Below, in pieces: positions 53,854 through 62,533 of a stretch of 64,000 bases of DNA. The notes beneath the pieces are model-generated. The model ran no database searches. It had not been told where the DNA came from and saw only the letters and a list, made by a program, of their open reading frames with translations. The first letter of the stretch is position 1. Each line of letters begins with the position of its first letter. This DNA comes from Fulvimarina manganoxydans (GTDB lineage: Bacteria; Pseudomonadota; Alphaproteobacteria; Rhizobiales; Rhizobiaceae), in contig NZ_FWXR01000024.1 in the NCBI RefSeq assembly GCF_900176465.1, forward strand, positions 1 through 64,000, given 5' to 3'. Both the position numbers and the translations under genes were made by a program.

Positions 53854-55473
53854 ATGAGCCGCATGGACCCTGCCCTTTTCCCCGATACCGATCCCGGCGA
53901 GGGACCTGCCTCCAATGTCGCCGAATTCACGGTGTCGGAAATTTCCGGCGCCCTGAAGCGCACCATCGAGGATGCCTTCGGCCATGTGCGCCTTCGCGGC
54001 GAGGTGTCCGGCTATCGCGGGCCCCATGCCTCGGGCCACGCCTATTTCTCCCTGAAGGACGACAAGGCGCGGATCGACGCCGTCATCTGGCGCACGTCCT
54101 TCGCCAAGCTCGCCTTCAAGCCGGAAGAGGGCCTGGAGATCGTTGCGACGGGGCGGCTCACCACCTATCCGGGCTCGTCCAAATATCAGATCGTCATCGA
54201 GGATGTGCGGCCGGCGGGCGCCGGAGCGCTGATGGCGCTCCTCAACGAACGACGCCAGATGCTGGAAGCCGAGGGGCTGTTCGCGGAGGCCCGCAAGAAG
54301 CCCCTGCCCTTCCTGCCGCGTGTCGTCGGCGTCGTCACCTCGCCGACCGGCGCCGTCATCCGCGACATCTGCCACCGGATCGCCGACCGCTTCCCGGTTC
54401 ATGTCCTCGTCTGGCCGGTGAAGGTGCAAGGGGAAGGCTCGGGCGATCAGGTGGCAAACGCGATCGCCGGCTTCAACGGGCTAAGCGAGAAGAGCAAGGT
54501 GCCGCGCCCGGACGTCATCATCGTGGCGCGGGGCGGCGGCAGCCTGGAAGATCTCTGGGGCTTCAACGACGAGGCGGTGGTGCGCGCGGCGGCTGCATCC
54601 GAAATTCCACTGATCTCCGCCGTCGGCCACGAGACCGACTGGACGCTGATCGACCACGCCGCCGATCGGCGGGCCCCGACGCCGACCGGGGCCGCCGAGA
54701 TGGCCGTTCCGGTCCGCGCCGAACTCATTGCCGACGTGGCCGGGCTCCATGCGCGGCTCGGCCAGGCCGTGACCCGGCGGCTCGATCAGGACCGGCGCCT
54801 CGTCGCCCAGACCGCACGGGCCCTGCCAACCGCCGACATGCTGCTGGCCCTGCCGCGCAGGCACCTCGACGAGGCGGCATCCAGCCTTGATTCGGGTTTC
54901 CGGGTTCTGATCTCCGAGCGCCGTCAGGCCTTTTCCGGAGCCGCCGGCCGGCTTTCGCTCTCGACCCTCGACGGGGCCGTTCGCGACAAGCGCGGCGCCT
55001 TGCGCCAGAGCGGAGCCGAGGCCGATCACGCCATGGCGGGACTTCTGGCGAGGCGCCGCGCCGCCTATCAGAAGGCGGCATCCGTCATCCAGCCTATGGG
55101 CGTCAGCGCCCTGACCAAGGCGGCGAGACTGCGCCTGACTGCCCTGTCGGACCGTCTGGCCCGCGCCGAACGCGATCTGACGCGCCTGCGGCGCGACCAG
55201 CTTGCCAATATCTGGCGGGTGGCGAGCGGGCTCGGACCGCAAAAGGTCCTTGCCCGCGGCTATGCGATCGTGCGCGACCGTGAGGACAGACCGGTGACCG
55301 ATCCGGCCGCTCTTGATGCCGGCGCGGTCCTGTCGTTGGAATTTGCCGGCGGCAAACGGATCGGCGCCATCGCGACGACGGGATCGGAGGACAGCGCGAC
55401 AGGCGCCTTCGGTCCGCGCAAGCGGCGCAAGAAACCGATATCCCAAGAGCGCGAGCAGGGCGATCTGTTCTGA
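53854..55473 (+). CDS. xseA: Exodeoxyribonuclease VII large subunit
   Basis: Large subunit of a single-strand-specific DNA exonuclease. The 539-residue product has an N-terminal OB-fold (VSEISGALKRTIEDAFGHVR, SGHAYFSLKDDKARIDAVIW), the catalytic core VGVVTSPTGAVIRDI, IIVARGGGSLEDLWGFNDE and ISAVGHETDWTLIDHAADRR, and a long coiled C-terminal region to the small-subunit contact end. Start ATG 53854 or 53863. The small subunit xseB is not in this window. Confidence 0.96.
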   Translation: MSRMDPALFPDTDPGEGPASNVAEFTVSEISGALKRTIEDAFGHVRLRGEVSGYRGPHASGHAYFSLKDDKARIDAVIWRTSFAKLAFKPEEGLEIVATGRLTTYPGSSKYQIVIEDVRPAGAGALMALLNERRQMLEAEGLFAEARKKPLPFLPRVVGVVTSPTGAVIRDICHRIADRFPVHVLVWPVKVQGEGSGDQVANAIAGFNGLSEKSKVPRPDVIIVARGGGSLEDLWGFNDEAVVRAAAASEIPLISAVGHETDWTLIDHAADRRAPTPTGAAEMAVPVRAELIADVAGLHARLGQAVTRRLDQDRRLVAQTARALPTADMLLALPRRHLDEAASSLDSGFRVLISERRQAFSGAAGRLSLSTLDGAVRDKRGALRQSGAEADHAMAGLLARRRAAYQKAASVIQPMGVSALTKAARLRLTALSDRLARAERDLTRLRRDQLANIWRVASGLGPQKVLARGYAIVRDREDRPVTDPAALDAGAVLSLEFAGGKRIGAIATTGSEDSATGAFGPRKRRKKPISQEREQGDLF

Positions 55474-55506
55474 TCGGCCCACATGCCTTGCTTCAGGACC
55501 CGACCG

Positions 55507-56190
55507 TCAGGCCGCGACCTGGCGCATGGGGCGGACCACCTGCATGGCGAGGCGATAGGGCAGAAGCGCGCAGACCGCGATGGTCAGCTTCACCGTGAGA
55601 TCGCCAAGCGCCCAGGACACCCAGCGCGGAGCCTCGATCGCGAGGACCCCGAAGAGCGGGCCGGATTCCAGCGCAAACCCGTCATTGGGGCCGACGAAGA
55701 CGAAGATGGTCGCAAAAGCGATGCTGAAGAACACCGTCGTGTCGAGAATTGAGCCCGAGAGCGAGGAGGCGACCGGCGCGCGCCACCAGCGGGTGCCTCG
55801 CAGCTTGTCGAAGACGAAGATGTCGAGGGATTGGGCGGCGAGGAAGGCCGACCCCGAGGCGATCGCGATGCGCGCAAGGCGCCCCGGCTCCGTCTCGAAG
55901 GCGAGCAGCCCGGCCTTAAAGAGGAGCGGCGGCACGAGGATGGAACAGGCGACCGCGACGGCAAAGCCGGAAAAGACCACGCGCCGGGCAATTCGCGCGC
56001 CATAGCGCCGATTGGTCAGATCGGTGACCAGAAAGGCGAAGGGATAGACGAAGGCGCCATAGGTGAGGACGTCCGCCAGCTGCAGCGGGCCCACTTGCGC
56101 GAAGATCGGATACTGGACCGCGATATTGGAGGCCAGAACGATCAGCGTCATCGCTGCGATGGGCAGCGGATAGGTCTTGAGGAAATTCAT
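55507..56190 (-). CDS. Queuosine precursor transporter (VUT family, YhhQ-like)
   Basis: A 227-residue protein with about six membrane segments and the COG1738 pattern LADVLTYGAFVYPFAFLVTD, NRRYGARIARRVVFSGF and ASGSAFLAAQSLDIFVFDKL. The family imports preQ0/preQ1 for queuosine tRNA modification. A candidate preQ1 riboswitch overlapping the start codon supports the function independently. It is convergent with xseA and lies 118 bases downstream of rpmB. Confidence 0.92.
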   Translation of the reverse strand: MNFLKTYPLPIAAMTLIVLASNIAVQYPIFAQVGPLQLADVLTYGAFVYPFAFLVTDLTNRRYGARIARRVVFSGFAVAVACSILVPPLLFKAGLLAFETEPGRLARIAIASGSAFLAAQSLDIFVFDKLRGTRWWRAPVASSLSGSILDTTVFFSIAFATIFVFVGPNDGFALESGPLFGVLAIEAPRWVSWALGDLTVKLTIAVCALLPYRLAMQVVRPMRQVAA

Positions 56191-56218
56191 TTTTTTATCC
56201 TGGGTGATGGAACCAGAA
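56188..56218 (-). promoter_or_regulatory. Candidate preQ1-I riboswitch controlling translation of the queuosine transporter
   Basis: On the minus strand: stem P1 TTCTGG/CCAGGA, loop TTCCATCAC, then an A-rich tail ATAAAAAA running into the start codon. This matches the compact preQ1-I aptamer plan (short stem, loop with UUC...ACCC, A-rich tail forming a pseudoknot). The Shine-Dalgarno bases AGGA are the 3' arm of P1, and loop CAT (56207-56209) can pair with the start codon ATG as pseudoknot P2. Ligand binding would then hide both the ribosome site and the start. Confidence 0.65.
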
Positions 56219-56249
56219 GGCCGGCCGATCGCGATGGATCGTCCGGCCT
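56218..56249 (-). terminator. Hairpin between rpmB and the riboswitch
   Basis: Arms AGGCCGGCCGATC and GATCGTCCGGCCT pair with one mismatch around six bases, ending exactly where the riboswitch P1 begins. It probably ends rpmB transcripts and may insulate the aptamer fold. Confidence 0.55.
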
Positions 56250-56308
56250 CATGAGGATGGTCAAGTGTCGGTCCGGCTGCCTCAGCCCGAGCGCGACCGC
56301 TTCGAAGC

Positions 56309-56617
56309 TTAGGCCGAGACGGCCGTCTGACCCTCGGTCTCCACCTTCTTGGCGATCTGACGCTTCAGAAGACGGGCACGCTGGGACAGCTCGGTGTCGC
56401 GAGCCTTCATCAGGAAGGCGTCAAGGCCGCCGCGATGCTCGACCGAGCGAAGAGCGTGGGCGGAGACGCGCAGACGGTAACGCTGGCCGAGGGCATCGGA
56501 GATCAGCGTGACATTGCACAGATTGGGCAGGAAGCGGCGGCGCGTCTTGTTGTTGGCGTGAGACACGTTGTTGCCGGACTGAACGCCCTTGCCGGTGAGT
56601 TCGCAGACGCGCGACAT
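56309..56617 (-). CDS. rpmB: 50S ribosomal protein L28
   Basis: A 102-residue protein beginning [20 protein letters not shown], the canonical L28 start, with [20 protein letters not shown] and the long alphaproteobacterial C-terminal extension. GGGAAA precedes the ATG. In this order rpmB is commonly near cupin and cob genes; it is monocistronic or heads a unit with the queuosine transporter. Confidence 0.98.
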   Translation of the reverse strand: MSRVCELTGKGVQSGNNVSHANNKTRRRFLPNLCNVTLISDALGQRYRLRVSAHALRSVEHRGGLDAFLMKARDTELSQRARLLKRQIAKKVETEGQTAVSA

Positions 56618-56792
56618 GGGTTTCCCCTTTGTTTAATGCTCAACAAGCCCGTCCATGCCGCGCCGCCGCTCGAAGACGGCGCGATCCATGCGAAGCGGGC
56701 ATGATCGGAGGTTCGTGGGTGCCTATAATCGCAATGCGCTTCGCCGTCAAGGCGGAACGCGGCGCTTCGGCCACCCCGTCAAGCCTTCGAAT

Positions 56793-57245
56793 TTATCGCC
56801 CTTTCGGCGGGCGCGGCGTTGGACGCCAATCATCGGGCGCCATCTCGAAACTTTCGAAGCGGAAGGCGGGCGAGACCGTACAGCCGACAAGCGTGTAGCG
56901 GCCAAGGCTCGTCGCCGTCTGCCACCAGCCGGCCGGCACGACGAATTGCGGGCGCTGACCGCTCGCAATATCCGGCCCCAGATGATGGGCCGAGGCGTCG
57001 TGACCGTCAGGCGAGACGGTGATGACGAGCGGCGCGCCGGCATAATAGTGCCAGACTTCGACCGCGTCGCTCACCTTGTGCCAGGCGGAGGTGTCGCCGG
57101 CTTCGAGAAGGTAATAGATCGCCGTCGAATGGGCCCGGCCCGCCGCATCGGTCTGCGTGTCGCGAAAGGTCTCGCGAAACCAGCCGCCTTCGGGATGGGG
57201 TTTCAGATCGAGCGTTTCGACGATGCGCCGGGCCTCGGGAATCAT
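56793..57245 (-). CDS. Cupin family protein (DUF985)
   Basis: A 150-residue cupin with the DUF985 pattern PHPEGGWFRETFRD, STAIYYLLEAGDTSAWHKV, EVWHYYAGAPLVI, VPAGWWQTATSLGRYTLVGC and VSPAFRFESFEMA. Such proteins bind sugar- or nucleotide-like ligands in structures, but their function is unknown. It is 49 bases upstream of the gloB stop (gloB ends at 57295, same direction further upstream). Confidence 0.92.
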   Translation of the reverse strand: MIPEARRIVETLDLKPHPEGGWFRETFRDTQTDAAGRAHSTAIYYLLEAGDTSAWHKVSDAVEVWHYYAGAPLVITVSPDGHDASAHHLGPDIASGQRPQFVVPAGWWQTATSLGRYTLVGCTVSPAFRFESFEMAPDDWRPTPRPPKGR

Positions 57246-57294
57246 TCTGCGCTCCCCATCCTCACCACCCCTTTTGCCCTCGTCGGCCTCCGCC

Positions 57295-58065
57295 TCAATA
57301 GCCGTTGCGCTTCTCGCGCATCATGGCGAAGACGTCCACCGGATCGGCGTCCGCCATGCCGACGGCGCGCTGCAATTCGGGGTCGTCGGCGCGCAGAAAC
57401 GGGTTGGTGCGCTTTTCACGACCGAGTTCGACCGGCAGGGTCGACTGTCCGCCGGACCGCAGATGCTCGACCTCCGTCGCCCGCTCCTTCAAAAGCAGAT
57501 TGCCCGGATCGATATCCAGCGCGCAGCGTGCATTGGTCGCGGTATATTCATGGCCGCAATAGAGCATCGTCTCGTCGGGCAGATCGCGCAGACGCTTCAG
57601 CGACGCCCACATTATCGCCGCATCGCCCTCGAAGAGGCGCCCGCAGCCGAGTGAGAAGAGCGCATCGGCCGCAAAGAGCGCCTTCGCCTGCGGCAGATAA
57701 TAGGACACTTCGCCCGCTGTATGGCCCGGGGTCGCGATGACCTCGACGGCGACCCCGCCCACATCGATCTTGTCGCCGCCCGCAACGGCATGATCGAGAC
57801 CGGGGATCTTCGCCGCCTCGTCCTTCGGCCCATAGATCGTCGCGCCGAATTTCGCCTTCAGCGCCTCATTGGCCTCCACATGGTCGCCATGGTGATGGGT
57901 CGTCAGGATGTGGGTGAGTTTCCACCCCTCCGTCTCCAGCGCCGACAGGATCGCCTTCTCCTCCGGCGCATCGATCGAGATCGTCGTACCGCTTCCCGCA
58001 TGATGGACGAGAACGCCGAAATTGTCGCTTCGGCAGGTGAATTGCCGGATCGTGATGTCGCTCAT
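57295..58065 (-). CDS. gloB: Hydroxyacylglutathione hydrolase (glyoxalase II)
   Basis: Hydrolyses S-D-lactoylglutathione in methylglyoxal detoxification. The 256-residue product has the MBL metal motif THHHGDH (H57, H59, D61, H62), ATPGHTAGEVSYYLP, the bridging aspartate in LFAADALFSLGCGRLFEG, MLYCGHEYTATNARCAL, and the glutathione-binding C-terminal KRTNPFLRADD. The start at 58065 has AGGAGG spaced seven bases. In-frame ATGs at 58083 and 58122 are less likely. Confidence 0.96.
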   Translation of the reverse strand: MSDITIRQFTCRSDNFGVLVHHAGSGTTISIDAPEEKAILSALETEGWKLTHILTTHHHGDHVEANEALKAKFGATIYGPKDEAAKIPGLDHAVAGGDKIDVGGVAVEVIATPGHTAGEVSYYLPQAKALFAADALFSLGCGRLFEGDAAIMWASLKRLRDLPDETMLYCGHEYTATNARCALDIDPGNLLLKERATEVEHLRSGGQSTLPVELGREKRTNPFLRADDPELQRAVGMADADPVDVFAMMREKRNGY

Positions 58066-58086
58066 TCCATCGCCTCCTGTCATTGA

Positions 58087-58107
58087 GAGGGCGAGAATAG
58101 CGCCCTC
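58087..58107. repeat. Hairpin in the gloB leader
   Basis: Perfect arms GAGGGCG and CGCCCTC around seven bases, 22 bases upstream of the gloB start on the minus strand. Confidence 0.4.
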
Positions 58108-58117
58108 ACCGTCTTCG

Positions 58118-58145
58118 GCCATCGGTCGTGATTTCGACCGATGGC
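58118..58145. repeat. Perfect 11-base-pair hairpin between paoC and gloB
   Basis: Arms GCCATCGGTCG and CGACCGATGGC around TGATTT. There is no T tract, so it may be an mRNA stabiliser or an operator. Confidence 0.5.
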
Positions 58146-58146
58146 A

Positions 58147-58171
58147 AAACAGGGCCCGAACGGCCCTGTTT
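58147..58171. terminator. Terminator downstream of paoC
   Basis: Perfect arms AAACAGGGCC and GGCCCTGTTT around five bases. A/T ends on both sides allow function in either direction; on the minus strand it follows paoC by about 35 bases. Confidence 0.75.
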
Positions 58172-58204
58172 CGTGTTGTCTAGCCCGCCGTGGCGGCGCT
58201 ACTC

Positions 58205-60430
58205 TCAAGCCGCCGTCAGATAGTCGTCCGGCAGCTGCGACAGGAGCTTGTCCATCGTCACAGGATAGTCGCGCACGCGCACGCCCGTCGCATTGTAGAT
58301 GGCGTTGTTGATCGCCGCGCCGACGCCGGCAATGGCGAGTTCGCCGATGCCCTTGCCGGCGAGCGGGCTCGCATGGGTGTCGCGCTCTTCGAGAAGAACC
58401 ACGTCGAGCTTGGGCACATCCGCATGGACCGGCACGTGATATTCGGCGAGATCGTGGTTCACCATCAGGCCGTTGCGCGTGTCGATGACGAGCTCTTCCT
58501 CCAGCGCGTAGCCGATGCCCCAGATCTGGCCGCCATAGCACTGGGACGTCGCCGTCTTGTGGTTGAGGATGCGGCCCGCCGCACCGACCGTCAGAAGCCG
58601 CCTCACCCGCGTCTCGCCGGTGACGACATTGACCGCCACTTCGGCGAAATGTGCGCCATAGCTTGCCTGATGGGTCTCCTCGTCGGTCTTGCCGGGCTCG
58701 ATCTGGCCAAGCACCGTGATCGCTTCACCCTTCAAGATCTCCGAGAAGGGAATCTGACGATTGCCGGCAATGGCATGGCCGTCCTTCAGGGTCAGTGTCT
58801 CGGCGTCGACATCGAGGCGCTTGGCAAGTTCCGCGATCATCGCTTCGGCGGCGACGAAGACGGAGGAGCCGGCCGAATTCGCGCCCCAGGAGCCGCCCGA
58901 GCCGGATGAGGCCGGCAGGGCCGTATCGCCCAACTCCACATCCACCTGATCCAGCGGCAGGCCAAGCATTTCGGCGGCGATCTGCTGCAGGATCGTGTAG
59001 GTGCCGGTGCCGATATCGGTCATGGACGTGCGAACAGTGGCGCGCCCGTCCGGGCTCATCTCGATCTCGGCCGAGGACTTCATCAGCGAGTTCTTGCGGC
59101 TCGCCGAGGACATGCCCATGCCGATCAGCCATTCGCCCTCGCGGCGCGTGCCGGGCTTTTGCGGCCGGTCGCCCCAGCCGAAGCGGCCGGCACCCTCCTC
59201 AATACATTCGAGAAGCATGCGGGAGGAGAAGGGCGTGTCGTCCTGCGGGTTGACCTTCGGCTCGTTCATCCGGCGCAAATCGATCGGATCGATGCCGAGC
59301 CGGTCGGCGAGTTCGTCGAGCGCGCTTTCGGTGGCCAGCATGCCCGTCGCCTCGCCCGGAGCGCGCACCGCCGAGGTCATCAGGGCGTCGGTCTCCACGA
59401 TCGTGTGGGCGATCCGGCGGTCCTTGCCGGGATAGAGGAAGACCGAAGAAATGCCCGAGGGCTCGAAGAAGCCGTTGCCCGGCGAATTCGTCGTGTCGGT
59501 CTCATGGGCAAAACAGGTGATCTTGCCCTCCTTGGTCGCGCCGAAGCGCACGCGCTGGACGGTCTCGCCCCGGCGGGAGGTCTGCTGGAAGACGTTCTGG
59601 CGGGTGAGCGCGATCTTCACCGGCTTGCCGACGGTCATGGCACCGAGCGAGGCGAAGACCGCATCCGGGCCGATGCCGAGCTTGGAGCCGAAGCCGCCGC
59701 CGATATAGGGCGAGTGGAGACGCACCTTGGAGACATCGAGACCGACGCCGGCCGCGATCTGCTTCACATTGGTCTCGAGCAACTGGCAGGAGGACCAGAC
59801 GGTGAGCCGGTCGCCATCCCATTTGGCCACCGACGCATGGGGCTCCATGGCAGCGGCATGATAGGAGGGCGTCGTATAGGTCTCGTCGAACTGGACTTCG
59901 GCCTCGGCGAAGGCCTTTTCGAAATCGCCGCGCTCATTGACCGGCTCCATCGGCATCGCGTCCGGCTTGCGCACGGTCTCGCGGGCCTTGACGTCGTAGC
60001 GGCCTTGCTTGGGCTCATAATCCGCCGTGACGAGATGGGAGGCATGGCGCGCCGCCTCGAAACTCTCGGCAATGACGATGGCGAGCGGCTGGTTGTAGTG
60101 GAAGACCTCGCCGTCGATCGTCTGGGCCGCGGGCGCCATCGGCTGGGAGGAGGCGCGCAGAATCTTGTCGCCCGAAATCACGGCGAGAACGCCCGGTGCG
60201 CTCTCGGCCTTCGACGTATCGACCGACTTGATCGCCCCGCGCCCGATCGGCGCCGGAACGACGAAGCCATAGGCAACATCCTCGCCGGCCAAGTTCTCAT
60301 AAGCATAGGTCGCGCGTCCGGAGACCTTGAGCGGCCCCTCATAGCGATCGACGCCCTTGCCGATGATGCCTTGCGTGTTGCGATCGAGGCGGGTCTCGCC
60401 GATCGCCTTGTCCATGACGTGCTTGTTCAT
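58205..60430 (-). CDS. paoC: Aldehyde oxidoreductase molybdopterin-binding subunit (PaoC-like)
   Basis: Large catalytic subunit of a xanthine-oxidase-family molybdenum hydroxylase that oxidises aldehydes. The 741-residue product has molybdopterin-binding stretches HSPYIGGGFGSKLGIGPDAV, GIGYALEEELVIDTRNG and the active-site glutamate in LAGKGIGELAIAGVGAAINN. It is the third gene of the paoABC unit, six bases after paoB. PaoC of E. coli carries the cytosine-dinucleotide cofactor; that is assumed here. Confidence 0.93.
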   Translation of the reverse strand: MNKHVMDKAIGETRLDRNTQGIIGKGVDRYEGPLKVSGRATYAYENLAGEDVAYGFVVPAPIGRGAIKSVDTSKAESAPGVLAVISGDKILRASSQPMAPAAQTIDGEVFHYNQPLAIVIAESFEAARHASHLVTADYEPKQGRYDVKARETVRKPDAMPMEPVNERGDFEKAFAEAEVQFDETYTTPSYHAAAMEPHASVAKWDGDRLTVWSSCQLLETNVKQIAAGVGLDVSKVRLHSPYIGGGFGSKLGIGPDAVFASLGAMTVGKPVKIALTRQNVFQQTSRRGETVQRVRFGATKEGKITCFAHETDTTNSPGNGFFEPSGISSVFLYPGKDRRIAHTIVETDALMTSAVRAPGEATGMLATESALDELADRLGIDPIDLRRMNEPKVNPQDDTPFSSRMLLECIEEGAGRFGWGDRPQKPGTRREGEWLIGMGMSSASRKNSLMKSSAEIEMSPDGRATVRTSMTDIGTGTYTILQQIAAEMLGLPLDQVDVELGDTALPASSGSGGSWGANSAGSSVFVAAEAMIAELAKRLDVDAETLTLKDGHAIAGNRQIPFSEILKGEAITVLGQIEPGKTDEETHQASYGAHFAEVAVNVVTGETRVRRLLTVGAAGRILNHKTATSQCYGGQIWGIGYALEEELVIDTRNGLMVNHDLAEYHVPVHADVPKLDVVLLEERDTHASPLAGKGIGELAIAGVGAAINNAIYNATGVRVRDYPVTMDKLLSQLPDDYLTAA

Positions 60431-60436
60431 CGGATG

Positions 60437-61408
60437 TCAGGCTCCCTGTGTGGCTTCGGCGAGCACCGAGACGAGGGTGCGGCGCGCAAGCGGGATCTTG
60501 AAGTCGTTCTCGCCATGGCCCTTGGCCTCGGCCAGAAGCGCGTCGGCGGCCCTGTCGAAGAGGGCGCGCGAGGGGGCTTGGCCTTTGAGGACGTCCTCGA
60601 CGGCCGTGTCGCGCCAGGGCTTGTGGGCGAGACCGCCAAAAGCGAGCCGGGCCCACTCGATCTCCCCGCCCTTCATCTTCACGATGGCGGCGACGGAGAC
60701 GAGGGCAAAGGCGTAGGATGCCCGGTCGCGGACCTTGCGATAGATCTGCGTGCCCCCCAAGGATTTGGGCAGGCGGACGGCGGTGATCAGCTCGCCTTTT
60801 TCGAGAACGGTCTCGATCTCAGGCGTGTCGCCTGGAAGACGATGAAATTCGATCAGCGGGATCGTGCGGGTCGAACCATCGGCCTTCAAGGTCTCGACGC
60901 TCGCCTCCAGCGCCTGCATGGCGACCGCCATGTCCGACGGATGGGTGGCGATGCATTTGTCGGAGGTGCCGAGGATCGCATGGATGCGGTTGAAGCCGCC
61001 GATCGCGCCGCAGCCCGAGCCGGGCTCGCGCTTGTTGCAGGGCTGGGAGGTCTCGTAGAAATAGCCGCAGCGCGTGCGCTGAAGGAGGTTGCCGCCGGTC
61101 GTGGCTTTGTTGCGCAACTGGCCCGAGGCGCCTGCAAGAAGGGCGCGGGAGAGAACCGGATAGTCGTCGCGAACGCGCTTGTCGGCGGCGAGGTCGGAAT
61201 TGGTGACGAGAGCCCCGATCCGCAGACCGCCGTCATCCGTCGCCTCAATATCGCGCATCGGCAGACGGGTGATGTCGACGAGCTTGTCGGGCGTCTCCAC
61301 CTGAAGCTTCATCAGATCGAGAAGATTGGTGCCGCCGGCAATGAAGCGACCGCCGAGCGAGACGGCTTCGGAGGCCTCGCCGGCACGAGCATATTCAAAC
61401 GGTCTCAT
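60437..61408 (-). CDS. paoB: Aldehyde oxidoreductase FAD-binding subunit (PaoB-like)
   Basis: Medium subunit, 323 residues, with FAD-binding [20 protein letters not shown] and [19 protein letters not shown]. It keeps the four cysteines of the PaoB-specific [4Fe-4S] cluster insertion: [20 protein letters not shown] and [12 protein letters not shown]. This insertion separates PaoB from ordinary xanthine dehydrogenase FAD subunits. The start overlaps the paoA stop by four bases. Confidence 0.93.
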   Translation of the reverse strand: MRPFEYARAGEASEAVSLGGRFIAGGTNLLDLMKLQVETPDKLVDITRLPMRDIEATDDGGLRIGALVTNSDLAADKRVRDDYPVLSRALLAGASGQLRNKATTGGNLLQRTRCGYFYETSQPCNKREPGSGCGAIGGFNRIHAILGTSDKCIATHPSDMAVAMQALEASVETLKADGSTRTIPLIEFHRLPGDTPEIETVLEKGELITAVRLPKSLGGTQIYRKVRDRASYAFALVSVAAIVKMKGGEIEWARLAFGGLAHKPWRDTAVEDVLKGQAPSRALFDRAADALLAEAKGHGENDFKIPLARRTLVSVLAEATQGA

Positions 61409-61917
61409 GCGGGCTCCTTGGTGGTCTTGGCGGCCGTCTCGATGGCGTCGACGATGTTGGGATAGGCCGAGCAACGGCAGAGATTGCCGCTCATGCGCTC
61501 GCGGATTTCCTCGCCGCTGAGCTCGGCGCCGTTTTGCAGATCCTTCGAGGCATTGCTCGGCCAGCCATCGGCGACCTCGCCCAGCATGCCGACCGCCGAA
61601 ACGACCTGGCCCGGCGTGCAATAGCCGCATTGGAAGCCGTCATGCTCCAGAAAGGCGGCCTGCATCGGATGGAGATTGCCCGGCTCGCCGAGACCTTCCA
61701 CCGTGGTGATCTCGTCGCCCTCATGCATGACAGCGAGGGTGAGGCAGGAATTGATGCGACGGCCGTTCACCAGCATAGTGCAGGCGCCGCACTGGCCGTG
61801 GTCGCAGCCCTTCTTGGAGCCGGTCAGGCCCAAATGATCCCGGCAGGCGTCGAGAAGCGACGTGCGGGGGTCGACGTCGAGCCGATGCTCTTCGCCGTTG
61901 ATCGTCAATGTGATCAC
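61405..61917 (-). CDS. paoA: Aldehyde oxidoreductase 2Fe-2S subunit (PaoA-like), without Tat signal
   Basis: Small subunit with two [2Fe-2S] clusters, 170 residues. The plant-type cluster is in [20 protein letters not shown] plus SCLTLAVM; the second is in [13 protein letters not shown] and [11 protein letters not shown]. The start is GTG 61917 with AAGGGA six bases upstream and gives [20 protein letters not shown] directly. E. coli PaoA carries about 50 extra N-terminal residues with a Tat signal; these are absent, and no upstream frame supplies one. The complex is therefore probably cytoplasmic. No paoD chaperone gene adjoins. Confidence 0.93.
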   Translation of the reverse strand: MITLTINGEEHRLDVDPRTSLLDACRDHLGLTGSKKGCDHGQCGACTMLVNGRRINSCLTLAVMHEGDEITTVEGLGEPGNLHPMQAAFLEHDGFQCGYCTPGQVVSAVGMLGEVADGWPSNASKDLQNGAELSGEEIRERMSGNLCRCSAYPNIVDAIETAAKTTKEPA

Positions 61918-62062
61918 GTGATTTCCCTTCGCTTTCGTTTGCGTTCCCGTTCGGCGCGCCGGTGATCGGCCGACCTGAAACTTGGAACGGTTCGAAATCG
62001 GACAGGAAACTAGGCGAAGCCCCATTCGGTTCGAGGGGTGCGGCAGAAAGTGAAGCTGATGT

Positions 62063-62533
62063 TCAAGGAAAATCGGGACGCGCAGCCTGAACGTGTGTGA
62101 AGTTGATCGCTGCGTAGCCGGATCTCACCGCCGCCTCATAGAGCGCCGCATCGTCCGTAATCAGAGATGCACCGTTTTCGGCCATGATCAACAAAGCGCT
62201 GTCGGCGAGGCCGAGCCGCACAAATTCGCGCCGCCCTGCTGCGGATTGGCTGGAGATAAAGATTTCTTGATGGTTCGAAGCCATCTCAGCAAGCTTTTCC
62301 GACACAATCGATCGGTCAGGCTCGCCAAGATATCGAACGATGTTGGATGTCTCGGTCAGTGTATTCGGAATAAAGATCAGTTCGCTAAATTGACCGATCA
62401 GATTTATCAGGTTCCGAAAGTCGATCTCGTCGTATTTCTGGAGACGTTTGTGGCGTTTGATGATCCTGATATCGACAAGGCCGACCGCCAGCAGAACGGC
62501 GACATTCGTATCGATGACGACAAGACCACTCAT
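62063..62533 (-). CDS. PIN-domain protein, probable toxin ribonuclease
   Basis: A 156-residue PIN-fold protein with the acidic tetrad D8 (VVIDTNVAVLL), E61 (LTETSNIV), D111 (GLADSALLIMA) and D127/D128 (LITDDAAL), the active site of VapC-like ribonucleases. It overlaps the upstream small gene by four bases (ATGA), the layout of an antitoxin-toxin pair. The region is visibly less GC-rich than its neighbours, suggesting acquisition. RNA targets are unknown. Confidence 0.85.
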   Translation of the reverse strand: MSGLVVIDTNVAVLLAVGLVDIRIIKRHKRLQKYDEIDFRNLINLIGQFSELIFIPNTLTETSNIVRYLGEPDRSIVSEKLAEMASNHQEIFISSQSAAGRREFVRLGLADSALLIMAENGASLITDDAALYEAAVRSGYAAINFTHVQAARPDFP

